Positions 16,510 to 24,700 are shown, counted from the first letter of the stretch. The stretch is DNA of 40,786 nt from Spirochaetia bacterium (GCA_029857955.1 JAOUFY010000024.1:1-40786), one strand, 5' to 3'. Numbers and translations are program-made. The notes: generated from the sequence alone by a model not told the origin.

Positions 16510-16649
16510 GGGGTTGTCTAATAAGTCAAAATTTGAACCGCGAAGACGCAAAGAACGCAAAGGAATTAAAGAAAATGAGAAGAAAAATCCCTTTGTTTTT
16601 TTACTTTGCGCCCTTCGCGCCTTTGCGGTGAGACTTTTTAGACAGCCTC
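16510..16649. mobile_element. 140-bp palindromic MITE-like repeat element
   Basis: The ends are imperfect 18-bp inverted repeats (16510-16527 and 16632-16649, 15 of 18 matching; right end reads GAGGCTGTCTAAAAAGTC on minus), of the kind found at IS termini. TATA directly flanks both sides, a possible 4-bp target duplication. Inside, a second inverted repeat of 26 bp (16537-16562 and 16604-16629, 21 of 26 matching) carries the ACCGCGAAGACGCAAAG-type sequence seen dispersed in many unrelated bacterial genomes. The element is GC-richer than its surroundings and encodes no transposase. It lies between the convergent ends of the SurA-like and ubiD genes, where its large hairpin could also stop transcription from both sides. 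Confidence 0.75.
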
Positions 16650-16660
16650 TATATTGATAA

Positions 16661-18160
16661 TCATCTAAACCCAATATTATGACTGGATTTTTTCATTAAA
16701 TCTTCGTAATATGAATCCACTTTAACCTTAACAGATTCATCCATTTTTATCACATCCGGCCATTGACGCTTAAAACCTTCTTCTGGTAATTTTTTGGTGC
16801 CGTCAATGCCCATTTTGCTATGAAAAGCAAATTCAGAGGAAGCATGATCGAGTACATCAGTTGGTCCCTTTGAAAAAAGAATATCCCGCTTCGGATCAAT
16901 GTTGGCCAACGTATACCACCATGCCTCAGCTGTATTTTGTACATTGACATCTTCATCCACAACAACGATGATTTTGGTTAATGACATAAGACCTAATCCC
17001 CAAAGAGCATGCATCACCTTATATGCCTGCCCCGGATATTCCTTCTTTATTTTTACAAAGATGAGATTATGAAAGGTACCTTCAGGCGGTAAATGAAAAT
17101 CAACAATTTCAGGAATCAACAGCTGAGTTATGGCCAGAAAAATTCTTTCTGTGGCATACCCCATCCAGGCATCTTCCATTGGCGGTATACCTACGATCGT
17201 GCAGGGATAAATTGCATTTTTACGGCTGGTGATTGTGGTCACATGAAATACAGGATAATAATCTGCCAGAGAATAAAATCCGGTGTGATCGCCAAACATA
17301 CCTTCCAGCTTTAAAGCTTCTTCTGTATCGATATAACCTTCCAAAACAAAGTCTGCTTCAGCCGGTACAAGCAAATCACTTTCAATTGCTTTTACAAGAT
17401 CAATGGATTTTTTGCGTAAAAAACCTGAAAATAAATACTCGCTGATTTCAGGGGGCAAAGGAGCAGATGCGGAATAAATACTGGCAGGATCGCAACCAAT
17501 GGCAACCGCAACAGGCATTTTTTTAATATTTTTTTCCTTGTACATTTTATAGTGCTTGGCGCCCCCCTTATGCAAATGCCAGTGCATGCCGGTTGAATTT
17601 ATATCATATTTTTGAAGCCTGTACATTCCAACGTTTTGAATCCCTGTTTCAGGATTTTTAGTGATCACCATCGGCAACGTTATAAAAGGACCTGCATCCT
17701 GCGGCCAGCATGTGATGATGGGAATTTCATCAAGATTTACATCAGGGCCTTTCTTGATTACTTCCTGGCATGGCGCTTTTTTAACGGTCTTGGGCGGAAA
17801 TTTTGAAATCTCCATGATTTTGGGTAAAATATCCAGTTTTTCAGAAAATGATTCCGGTTTTTTAAACTTGATTAAATCGCGAATTCGTTGCCCAATGGCA
17901 TCCAGGTTATCAACGGCAAGGGCAAGCTGCATACGCGACTTACTGCCAAACATATTGATCAACAGGGGATATTTGCTGTTTTTAACATTGTGAAATAAAA
18001 TAGCCTCTCTGCCTTCTTTCTCGGCTCGATCGGCAATTTCAGTAATTTCCAGATAAGGGTCTACCTCTTTTTCAACTTCAAGCAATTCGTTATTTTCTTT
18101 TAATATTTTAATAAATTCAGCAAGATTATCAGCAGTTTCAATTTTTTTTTCTTTTGCCAT
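16661..18160 (-). CDS. ubiD: UbiD-family prenyl-FMN-dependent decarboxylase
   Basis: 499 residues, normal length. Typical UbiD blocks include the N-terminal LEVEKEVDPYLEITEIADR, the cofactor-site region ITCWPQDAGPFITLPMVITK, GMHWHLHKGG, and the conserved acidic segment AEADFVLEGYID with EGMFGDHTGFYS. Members decarboxylate aromatic or unsaturated acids using prenylated FMN made by UbiX; in quinone synthesis the substrate is a polyprenyl-hydroxybenzoate or a menaquinone-pathway naphthoate. UbiX and other quinone genes are not in the window, so the substrate is not settled. It begins 78 nt from the GC-rich hairpin in the divergent ferredoxin leader. Confidence 0.9.
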   Translation of the reverse strand: MAKEKKIETADNLAEFIKILKENNELLEVEKEVDPYLEITEIADRAEKEGREAILFHNVKNSKYPLLINMFGSKSRMQLALAVDNLDAIGQRIRDLIKFKKPESFSEKLDILPKIMEISKFPPKTVKKAPCQEVIKKGPDVNLDEIPIITCWPQDAGPFITLPMVITKNPETGIQNVGMYRLQKYDINSTGMHWHLHKGGAKHYKMYKEKNIKKMPVAVAIGCDPASIYSASAPLPPEISEYLFSGFLRKKSIDLVKAIESDLLVPAEADFVLEGYIDTEEALKLEGMFGDHTGFYSLADYYPVFHVTTITSRKNAIYPCTIVGIPPMEDAWMGYATERIFLAITQLLIPEIVDFHLPPEGTFHNLIFVKIKKEYPGQAYKVMHALWGLGLMSLTKIIVVVDEDVNVQNTAEAWWYTLANIDPKRDILFSKGPTDVLDHASSEFAFHSKMGIDGTKKLPEEGFKRQWPDVIKMDESVKVKVDSYYEDLMKKSSHNIGFR

Positions 18161-18264
18161 AAGCTATATTTTTCTTTGATTATCGTCTGACAAGGCTTTT
18201 CGTAATCTAACCATTATTAAAGGGGGCTGAAATATTTTATGATGGACGATTTAGTCGCGCCCCC

Positions 18265-18299
18265 TCGCCCGCGCTTCCCTAAAGGGCGATCGCGGGCGA
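18265..18299. repeat. GC-rich hairpin in the ferredoxin leader
   Basis: TCGCCCGCG (18265-18273) and CGCGGGCGA (18291-18299) form a perfect 9-bp stem; the loop contains a second small palindrome CCCTAAAGGG, and GGGCGA recurs. The surrounding 60 bp is almost entirely G+C, in sharp contrast with the AT-rich flanks, so it may be an inserted repetitive palindrome. It lies 74 nt before the ferredoxin ATG and could act as an mRNA structure. Confidence 0.5.
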
Positions 18300-18372
18300 C
18301 CCCTGTTAAATATGCAAAAAATACTGTTCAAAGTGTTTCAAGATCATTTAGTATCAGTTACAGGAGAATGAA

Positions 18373-18750
18373 ATGTTTAAACACCACATATTTATTTGTA
18401 CACAAAGTAAACCGCCGATGGTTCCCAGCTGCGGAGGAACAGGTTCAGCGGAAATTTTGGATATGTTTAGAAAAGAAGTATTTAATGCCGGTCTTGAAAA
18501 AGACGTAATGGTCAGCAGTTCAGGCTGTGTTGGTTTATGCACGCGAGGCGCCAACGTCATCGTTTATCCGTCAGGAAAATGGTACACTGCTGTAAAAGCT
18601 GAAGAAGTTAAAAAAATTGTTGATGAACATATCGTTGCCGGCAATGTAGTTGAAAATCGAAATGATCCCGTCGAAGATACGTTGAAAATGGAAGCAGCGA
18701 TGTTTCAGCAAAGAATTAAATCCATGATGGCCGATGCCGGAAGACTTTAA
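18373..18750 (+). CDS. Thioredoxin-like [2Fe-2S] ferredoxin
   Basis: 125 residues. Four cysteines have the CX10C...CX3C pattern of the shethna-type/NuoE-like ferredoxin family: C9 (HIFICT), C20 (PSCGG), C52 and C56 (SSGCVGLCTRGANVIVYP). The GCVGLC block and the following VIVYPSGKWY strand are characteristic. It should bind one [2Fe-2S] cluster and serve as a soluble electron carrier; partners are unknown. The C-terminal 35 residues are an extra charged helix. AGGAG stands 7 nt before the ATG, and a good intrinsic terminator follows the stop, so the gene is monocistronic. A GC-rich hairpin occupies its leader. Confidence 0.9.
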   Translation: MFKHHIFICTQSKPPMVPSCGGTGSAEILDMFRKEVFNAGLEKDVMVSSSGCVGLCTRGANVIVYPSGKWYTAVKAEEVKKIVDEHIVAGNVVENRNDPVEDTLKMEAAMFQQRIKSMMADAGRL

Positions 18751-18763
18751 ATTAAAATATTTC

Positions 18764-18809
18764 AGAGAGGTGAAGAACCTTGAAATACAGCTTACTTACC
18801 TCTCTTTTT
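18764..18809 (+). terminator. Intrinsic terminator of the ferredoxin gene
   Basis: AGAGAGGT (18764-18771) pairs perfectly with ACCTCTCT (18798-18805), followed by TTTT. The 8-bp stem lies 14 nt past the stop codon; the 26-nt loop is long but can pair further internally (GAAG with CTTA). Confidence 0.7.
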
Positions 18810-18850
18810 AGAAAGGATGTGATAAGTTTTTTAAACAATTAAAATACTTT

Positions 18851-19771
18851 TTACGCTTTTTTAGATTTGGCTTTTTGTTTCGAAGATTTTGCCGTTTTGG
18901 ATATATTCTTCTCTTTAGCAGCTTTTTTCACCGGCTTGGCTTCTTTTGTTTCTTTCTTTTTTTGTAAAGTAAATCGATAATACACGGCATGACGATTTTT
19001 AATGTTTAAATACATTGCAGACCCGACAACTCCTGCAAATTCTTTAAAGTTTTTTAAATATAGTTTTGGTATTTTCTCATTAATTCTTTTGTTTTTTATA
19101 TCACTTTCTTCTTCCATTGCCATGATAACATTTTCTGTAATATCTTCTTCTTCAAGAAGTTCTAAGCCTGATTTTAACAGATTTTTTTTCATTATCTCCA
19201 TTTTATGCTTATCGCGTAAATCTGTGCAAAGGAAATAACCGCCTGGTTTTAAGATTCTTTTAACTTCGTTAAAAAATTTTAATTCTGATCCGTAGGCATG
19301 ACTGGACTCTACATTAATAATGACATCAAAAGAGTTATCTTCAAAATGAATTTTTTCGGCATTCCCCTCTATAAATTCTAACCCGTCATGAGGGTGATGC
19401 TTGCGTGCAAGCTTCACCGCGCTTTTTGCAATGTCCATGCCAATCATTTTTGAAGGAAAGTGATATCGTTTAATGAACGATGCGCCACCTCCACGACCGC
19501 TGCCAACTTCCAAAACTTTAAGACCTTTTAATTTTACCTTGTTGGCAAGATAATGATAACTTTGAATTGGGTATCTGTTTATTTCATCATCTTTATGCAG
19601 TTTAACTAACGGTTCATTTTTCAACGGCTTATAGCCATAGTTCATAAACTGCCATTCTTCATATTTAAATTGACGCGCGAGCATCTCATAAATCGGTTTC
19701 CATACTATCCGACGTAATGGGCCATATTTATTTGTTAAATTAAAAAATGAATTTACAAGTATTTTCCGCAT
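18851..19771 (-). CDS. SAM-dependent class I methyltransferase with lysine-rich tail
   Basis: 306 residues. The methyltransferase core (about 70-215) has motif I VLEVGSGRGGG (86-96), the acidic ribose-binding end of strand 2 (MIGMDIA), GNAEKIHFEDNSFDVIINVESSHAY and LKPGGYFLCTDLRD, closest in appearance to the ubiquinone/sterol or phthiotriol-type lipid methyltransferases. The N-terminal 65 residues (YGPLRRIVWKPIYEMLARQ) may help membrane or substrate binding. The last 35 residues are almost only Lys, Ala and Ser, histone-H1-like. Substrate unknown; a lipid or polyprenyl acceptor is plausible. It is monocistronic and faces a 347-bp gap. Confidence 0.85.
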   Translation of the reverse strand: MRKILVNSFFNLTNKYGPLRRIVWKPIYEMLARQFKYEEWQFMNYGYKPLKNEPLVKLHKDDEINRYPIQSYHYLANKVKLKGLKVLEVGSGRGGGASFIKRYHFPSKMIGMDIAKSAVKLARKHHPHDGLEFIEGNAEKIHFEDNSFDVIINVESSHAYGSELKFFNEVKRILKPGGYFLCTDLRDKHKMEIMKKNLLKSGLELLEEEDITENVIMAMEEESDIKNKRINEKIPKLYLKNFKEFAGVVGSAMYLNIKNRHAVYYRFTLQKKKETKEAKPVKKAAKEKNISKTAKSSKQKAKSKKA

Positions 19772-20118
19772 TTTAAGCCTTTTTAATATAATGTATTTTA
19801 TTTATTTAAAGAAATTATGCACATTCTAAATTCTTTTTTAATAAATATAATGAATTTGAGTATACCAACATTTATCATGTTGATATAAATTGTTTAATCT
19901 AATTAAAGCATTTCTTTTAAAATATACATTATAAGTGTTATTTGTAATATATTAAAGTTATTCTACACTTTTTCTTATCTCATACAGGCTATCAAGATTT
20001 ATTTTATTATTTTAAATTAAAAATTAAACATTTTATATGCAAAAATACTAAATTACTTGTCCAAGGGAATATATTACCAAAAATGGCGATTCGAAAACTT
20101 ATATAAAAAAGCACACAA
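19772..20118. other. 347-bp AT-rich intergenic region between divergent genes
   Basis: No coding frame or recognisable RNA gene is seen. It holds the promoters of the divergent methyltransferase and receiver genes, which cannot be placed with confidence because the sequence is so A/T-rich; TATATAA at 20101-20107 is a possible -10. One clear dyad at 19861-19887 is listed separately. Confidence 0.6.
19861..19887. promoter_or_regulatory. Operator-like dyad in a divergent intergenic region
   Basis: TATACCAACAT and ATGTTGATATA are 11-bp inverted arms (10 of 11 pairing) around a 5-nt centre TTATC. It lies 90 bp from the methyltransferase start and 230 bp from the receiver gene. No T-run follows, so an operator is more likely than a terminator. 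Confidence 0.3.
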
Positions 20119-20778
20119 ATGAAAGCTATAATAATTGACGACAACCACAGTTTTATTGATTTATTAAAAAATGCATTACAACCCTTTCGAATACAAATAG
20201 ACTCCTGCTATAAATTTTCTGAAGCACGTAATGTTTTATTAAAAGGAGGAAGCTATTTTAACCATTCAATAGCCAATGAAGTGTTAAAATACCATGAAAG
20301 TGTATTAAAAAATAATGATCAAAACAGTATACCTGTACCTGTTTTAAATGCGCCGTTAATTAACCCTGAAGGATATGCTCTTGTTTTTTTAGAATATGAC
20401 GCAGAACCCAGCATGAAAGGAACTTATTTTATACAAGATATTTTAAAAAATCAAAAAGAATGGTCAGAGCGTAATTTTATATTGATGAGCAGTGATCCCT
20501 CAAGGGTTGAACAAACTGCTAAAAAAATGAAAATAGCTCTTATTGAAAAACCGTTAAAAAAGGATTTCACTCTAAAACTGGTAAAAGAATTTCTTCAATC
20601 CATGGCACAAAAAGAAAAAGAAGTCCAGGATATAATTGAGAAATATGGAATTACCATTAGATTACCTGATCAAAAACCAGCCCCTACTAAAAAAAAGACA
20701 GCCTCAAGTACTAAAAAAAAGACTGCTAAAACTGATAATTTAAAAACTGGCAGTAAAAAGAAATCAAATTTAAAATAA
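20119..20778 (+). CDS. Divergent response-regulator receiver protein with lysine-rich tail
   Basis: 219 residues. Receiver features are the acidic pair D7-D8 (AIIIDDN), helix FIDLLKNAL, the Ser pair in ILMSSD (124-125) and Lys144 in IEKPL. The phospho-acceptor strand reads YALVFLEYDAEPSMKG, so the usual Asp is Glu92 (Asp94 is two residues on), and about 45 residues (42-85) are inserted before this strand. Glu at this site usually means a constitutively active-like or phosphate-independent receiver. The C-terminus (185-219) is a low-complexity Lys/Thr tail with repeated TKKKTA, likely to bind nucleic acid or acidic surfaces. The stop is 6 nt from nadB, so they are probably cotranscribed. Function unknown. 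Confidence 0.8.
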   Translation: MKAIIIDDNHSFIDLLKNALQPFRIQIDSCYKFSEARNVLLKGGSYFNHSIANEVLKYHESVLKNNDQNSIPVPVLNAPLINPEGYALVFLEYDAEPSMKGTYFIQDILKNQKEWSERNFILMSSDPSRVEQTAKKMKIALIEKPLKKDFTLKLVKEFLQSMAQKEKEVQDIIEKYGITIRLPDQKPAPTKKKTASSTKKKTAKTDNLKTGSKKKSNLK

Positions 20779-20784
20779 ACAGGA

Positions 20785-22437
20785 ATGAAATTTCCCCACT
20801 ATGATTTTCTTGTTGTTGGAACTGGTATTTCTGGACTATTTTTTGCGCTAAAAGCCTCAGAACTCGGCAAAGTTGCCATCATAACAAAAAATAAATCAAA
20901 CTCTGGTTCGACCGCATTTGCTCAAGGCGGTATTGCTGCTGCTATAAGCCCTCACGATTCGCCGGAAAAACACAGGAATGATACCATTAAAGCAGGGGCA
21001 GGTCTATGCGACGAGCAGGCGGTTGATATTCTTGTTCATGACGGCATAGATTGCATCAATGAACTGATGCATAACGGTTTGATGTTTACATCCGATGAAG
21101 ATGGTAAACCAGACCTTGGAAAAGAAGGTGGTCATAGTGAAAATCGTATATTACACTTTAAAGATCAAACAGGTAAAGCAATTCAAGATTTTCTTTTAGA
21201 ACAAATCAAAAAAAAAGACAACATCATTATTCTTGAAAATCATATGGCAATAGAACTTATCACTGAACATCATTTTCATAAAAGTAAAAATGCCAGAATT
21301 CAAAATTGTTATGGAGTGTACTGCATTGAAACTGATACCAACAAGATAACGCCAATTCTTGCAAATTTTATTTGTCTTGCATCAGGGGGAGCCGGAAGAG
21401 TTTACCCACATACAACAAATCCTCCTGATTGTACCGGAGACGGTATTGCCATGAGTTACAGAGCAGGATGTAATATTCGGAATATGGAATTTATTCAATT
21501 TCATCCGACTGTATTATACTCAGATTCTGACCCGGCATTTTTAATATCAGAAGCTATTCGGGGAGAAGGAGCAAGGCTTATAAATAACAAAGGCGAATAT
21601 TTCATGGCACAATACCATATCCTTGCAGAACTTGCTCCGCGAGATATAGTAGCAAGAGCCATCGATTCCGAGTTAAAAAAAACTGGCGATAAATTTGTAT
21701 TTTTAGACTGTAGACAAGTTGGAAAAGAAAAACTGGCGTCACGATTTCCTTACATATACAATTCGTTAAAAGATAATTTTGGAATTGATGCTTCAACCAC
21801 CCTGATTCCTGTTGTTCCGGCAGCTCACTATACCTGTGGCGGAGTGTTAACTGACTATAATGGACTTACCAATATAAATTACCTCTACGCTGCAGGGGAA
21901 ACTGCGTCAACGGGGGTACATGGCGCAAATAGACTTGCTTCAAATTCACTTCTTGAATCGCTGGTATTTAGCGCCAGGGCAGTTAAAAATATTTCATCAC
22001 GGTATAATGCCAGAAGGGATGATCAATCCATGTTTGACCTCGTTCCACCGTGGAACAATGAAGGTACAGCTCCGGTAGAAGAATGGGGAATTATAAAGCA
22101 TCTGCGTAAAGAAATTCAAGGAATCATGTGGGATTATATTGGTATAGTCAGATCAAAGTCAAGGCTTGAAAAAGCGTTAAAAATCATTGATATTGTCTAT
22201 GGAGATGTTCTCGAATATTATAAAAAATCTACTCTGTCTCGTGAATTAATTGAGCTTTGCAATCTCGCATTGTGCGCACAATTGATCATTCGATCAGCCT
22301 TGGTTAGATCTGAAAGCCGAGGACTACATTTTTTAATAGACCAACCTGATAAGCGAGATATTTCAAGAATTGATACAATACTTCGACCTAATTTCAAGAT
22401 TTCTCTTGATTTTAAAAAAAATTTGGACGAGGCTTAA
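20785..22437 (+). CDS. nadB: L-aspartate oxidase
   Basis: 550 residues, normal length. The FAD Rossmann motif VVGTGISGLFFALKA (9-23) is followed by the NadB block SGSTAFAQGGIAAA, GAGLCDEQAV, the active-site region FIQFHPTVLY and GEGARLINNKGEYFM, and HGANRLASNSLLESLVF. It oxidises L-aspartate to iminoaspartate, the first step of de novo NAD synthesis; NadA and NadC are not adjacent. Succinate dehydrogenase and fumarate reductase flavoproteins are related, but the STAFAQGG and AARIANR-type blocks favour NadB. AGGA lies just before the ATG. The 3' end contains the terminator of the convergent small gene. Confidence 0.93.
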   Translation: MKFPHYDFLVVGTGISGLFFALKASELGKVAIITKNKSNSGSTAFAQGGIAAAISPHDSPEKHRNDTIKAGAGLCDEQAVDILVHDGIDCINELMHNGLMFTSDEDGKPDLGKEGGHSENRILHFKDQTGKAIQDFLLEQIKKKDNIIILENHMAIELITEHHFHKSKNARIQNCYGVYCIETDTNKITPILANFICLASGGAGRVYPHTTNPPDCTGDGIAMSYRAGCNIRNMEFIQFHPTVLYSDSDPAFLISEAIRGEGARLINNKGEYFMAQYHILAELAPRDIVARAIDSELKKTGDKFVFLDCRQVGKEKLASRFPYIYNSLKDNFGIDASTTLIPVVPAAHYTCGGVLTDYNGLTNINYLYAAGETASTGVHGANRLASNSLLESLVFSARAVKNISSRYNARRDDQSMFDLVPPWNNEGTAPVEEWGIIKHLRKEIQGIMWDYIGIVRSKSRLEKALKIIDIVYGDVLEYYKKSTLSRELIELCNLALCAQLIIRSALVRSESRGLHFLIDQPDKRDISRIDTILRPNFKISLDFKKNLDEA

Positions 22438-22456
22438 CATCATCCCCGTCCAAATT
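22414..22456 (-). terminator. Intrinsic terminator of the small membrane-protein gene, inside the end of nadB
   Basis: On the minus strand AATTTGGACG (22456-22447) and CGTCCAAATT (22429-22420) form a perfect 10-bp stem followed by a run of eight T (22421-22414). It begins 12 nt past the stop of the gene at 22468-22719. The nadB stop codon (22435-22437) is in the loop. In the plus direction the hairpin has only AATTAATA after it, a weak terminator for nadB. Confidence 0.75.
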
Positions 22457-22467
22457 AATAACAATAT

Positions 22468-22719
22468 TTACAGATATTTGCGAAAATACAAATAAGTTTT
22501 AATAGCAATTGCAAAAAGTGAAACTAAAAAAATCGAAATAATCCAGGGTATTGGACTACCAGTAAAAAAACTGGTTATAAAACTCCAATCATTTTGAAAA
22601 AAGTACATGTGAAAAAATGTCAGTATACTGAAAATTACAGTTCCAATTTTTACCCACTTATTGATCTTTAAAGTTCTATTATCTAGCTCATTTGCTTTAG
22701 ATTCAGCACTACCTAGCAT
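22468..22719 (-). CDS. Small two-helix membrane protein, unknown
   Basis: 83 residues with a polar N-terminus (1-22) and two hydrophobic segments (about 23-43, WVKIGTVIFSILTFFHMYF, and 57-77, PWIISIFLVSLFAIAIKTYLY). It is not recognised. A strong AAGGAG ribosome binding site at good spacing and a proper intrinsic terminator mark it as a real, separately transcribed gene. Confidence 0.75.
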   Translation of the reverse strand: MLGSAESKANELDNRTLKINKWVKIGTVIFSILTFFHMYFFQNDWSFITSFFTGSPIPWIISIFLVSLFAIAIKTYLYFRKYL

Positions 22720-22893
22720 ATTTACTCCTTAAATTAGTTAAAATATTTGTATTAGAATATCATAATATTTCTACATTTCGGCAATTATTTTTCACATTTC
22801 CCCTAATATAGCTTTTAAAATATTAATATTTACTAATGTAAACAAAGCATAAATTTTGAACTAAACTGTAAATCGATTTTTAATTTGCGCTAC

Positions 22894-23409
22894 CTATTTT
22901 CGACTTAAACATATTATCGTATTTTTTTCTGTAATTATAAAACCAACAGGTTTATCCCATATATCTAAAGGTATTTCTTTAATGACCTGCCAATGGTAAC
23001 CGACAAAAATTATTTTATTAACGGGAACCTTGTTTAACAAACGATCGTAATAACCTCCTCCTCTTCCAAGTCTAAAACCATTTTCAGTAACAAAAAGACC
23101 TGGAGTTATTACATAATCCATTTCGTTTATATCTGATTTAAATCCACTTAAAAGAGATTTTGGTATTAGATCTTTTTCAACAATTTCCGGGATAAAAATT
23201 TCACAGTCTATACCTTGCAAAAGTTGTAATATGGGTATTTCAGATTTTAAAGGCTGATAGGCCATTATATTTTTCTTTTTTGCTGATATCTTTTGATTAA
23301 AGAAATCAAACAATCGCTGTTGGATACTTAATTCAACTTCAATTGTATTCTTTTTTTTATACTCATTAAATTGAGTGAAGTATTTTTTTCTTAACTCTTT
23401 TTTTTCCAT
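22894..23409 (-). CDS. 5-formyltetrahydrofolate cyclo-ligase
   Basis: 171 residues, a little short of the usual 180-200. Family motifs are KKELRKKYF at the N-terminus, the substrate-binding Y51-P region NIMAYQPLKSEI, the acidic FIPEIVEKDLIP, and the ATP-binding GFRLGRGGGYYDR (111-123), followed by FVGYHWQ. The enzyme converts 5-formyl-THF to 5,10-methenyl-THF using ATP and thus links with GcvT in one-carbon metabolism. No RBS is evident. It is transcribed towards the small membrane gene with a 174-bp AT-rich gap, so its own promoter lies in the 213-bp gap before the divergent M23 lipoprotein. Confidence 0.9.
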   Translation of the reverse strand: MEKKELRKKYFTQFNEYKKKNTIEVELSIQQRLFDFFNQKISAKKKNIMAYQPLKSEIPILQLLQGIDCEIFIPEIVEKDLIPKSLLSGFKSDINEMDYVITPGLFVTENGFRLGRGGGYYDRLLNKVPVNKIIFVGYHWQVIKEIPLDIWDKPVGFIITEKNTIICLSRK

Positions 23410-23622
23410 AAACTTTTAGGCAATATTTTCAATTACATGGTATAAAAATAAGCCTAAATAACCTTTTAATATATATTATGTAACATAAATGTAAAATTTA
23501 GTATATATGACCATAAAATTTTAATTTTGTTTATTTTAAATATATAAAATACTATCTTTATTAAATTTTTTGTATGTCGATAAAAAATATAGAGAATTGC
23601 TGAAATACTTTTAAAATAAATT

Positions 23623-24663
23623 ATGTTTAAACACCGAATACTAATATTTATCTACATAACGCTAATAGCAAATTGCCGAACAGACGTTAACCGAACCAAA
23701 ATTGATTTTACACCGAACAAAAAAATATTAACTATCAATAAAACAAAAGTACTGATCCCTAAAAATTATAAACAAAATTATACCGAATTTAAAGAAGTAG
23801 CCAATAATTATTTCAACATTGAACTTTATGCACGACAATTTGTTCACGGAGATATAATCTATGCAGAACTTGTACCTAAAGATAACGTTAAATTTGGAAA
23901 TAACCCTAAAATAAAAGTAAACGGCGCTCAGCTTCAGCTAAAGAAAGGCGACTGGGGTTATCGTGGTTTTTTTACAATTCATCCTGAAAATGAAAACCGT
24001 AAAGTTATTCTTGAAGTTAAATTTAATATAGAGGGGAAATCAATTACAGAATATCACGCATTTGAACTTGATGAAAAAATGTTTCCTGTATCGCAAAGAA
24101 CTTTGGATATTGGAAAGTTTTCAAGAACAGATTTACCAATAAATCAAGAACTTTCACAAAGAATTCAAAATGAATATAAATTAAAAGAAAGTATTTTCAA
24201 ATTAGACACTCATGATCAATTTACGGGAGCATTATCACATCCACGCAATTTTCATTCTTTAACCTCCCCTTTTTATGAAAAAAGAATCTATGAGCAATAT
24301 GAATTCCAAAATGGCAAAAAAATTTCTCATCCGCCAAGCATATCATATCATCGGGGGCTTGACTTTTATGCTCGTTTAGGTGATCCTGTTTTTTCCATGG
24401 CATCTGGTACAATAGTTCTTGCACAATCACTTTATTATGAAGGAAATTGCGTAATTATAGATCATGGTAGTAAAATATTTAGCGTTTATATGCACATGAG
24501 CAAACTTAAGGTTAAAGAAGGCCAAACGGTAAAGCCTGGCGATTTAATTGGTTATGCCGGCGCCACTGGTATTTCTACCGGAGCCCACCTTCATGTTTCA
24601 TTATATGTTAACAGCATTCCCACGGATCCGCTTTCTCTATTATTTCTTCCAATACGAGATTAA
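23623..24663 (+). CDS. M23 metallopeptidase lipoprotein (intact active site)
   Basis: 346 residues. The N-terminus is a lipoprotein signal ending L-I-A-N-C (Cys18). A beta-rich middle domain (about 40-150) precedes a linker and a C-terminal LytM/M23 domain (about 235-340). All metal and catalytic residues are present: YHRGLD (H243, D247), YMHMS (H291) and AHLHVS (H322, H324). It should cut peptide cross-links of peptidoglycan from the outer-membrane side of the periplasm. This contrasts with the degenerate M23 protein at 678-1721. It opens a plus-strand cluster with two small membrane proteins and a phosphohexomutase. Confidence 0.9.
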   Translation: MFKHRILIFIYITLIANCRTDVNRTKIDFTPNKKILTINKTKVLIPKNYKQNYTEFKEVANNYFNIELYARQFVHGDIIYAELVPKDNVKFGNNPKIKVNGAQLQLKKGDWGYRGFFTIHPENENRKVILEVKFNIEGKSITEYHAFELDEKMFPVSQRTLDIGKFSRTDLPINQELSQRIQNEYKLKESIFKLDTHDQFTGALSHPRNFHSLTSPFYEKRIYEQYEFQNGKKISHPPSISYHRGLDFYARLGDPVFSMASGTIVLAQSLYYEGNCVIIDHGSKIFSVYMHMSKLKVKEGQTVKPGDLIGYAGATGISTGAHLHVSLYVNSIPTDPLSLLFLPIRD

Positions 24664-24700
24664 AAGATTGACGACATAGAATTACAACAAAAGCCATACC

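Noticed and set aside
16438..16674. 78-residue minus-strand frame over the palindromic repeat
   Set aside because: The peptide (TAKARRAQ... and LRSLRLRG) is the translation commonly produced by this repeat class, not a protein; the DNA palindrome explains it.
17093..17993. Several plus-strand frames inside ubiD
   Set aside because: They are shadows of a strongly conserved coding sequence on the other strand and show no family resemblance or start signals.
18284..18299. GCGATCGC octamer as a cyanobacterial HIP1 repeat
   Set aside because: It occurs once, within a larger GC palindrome, and the genome is clearly not cyanobacterial.
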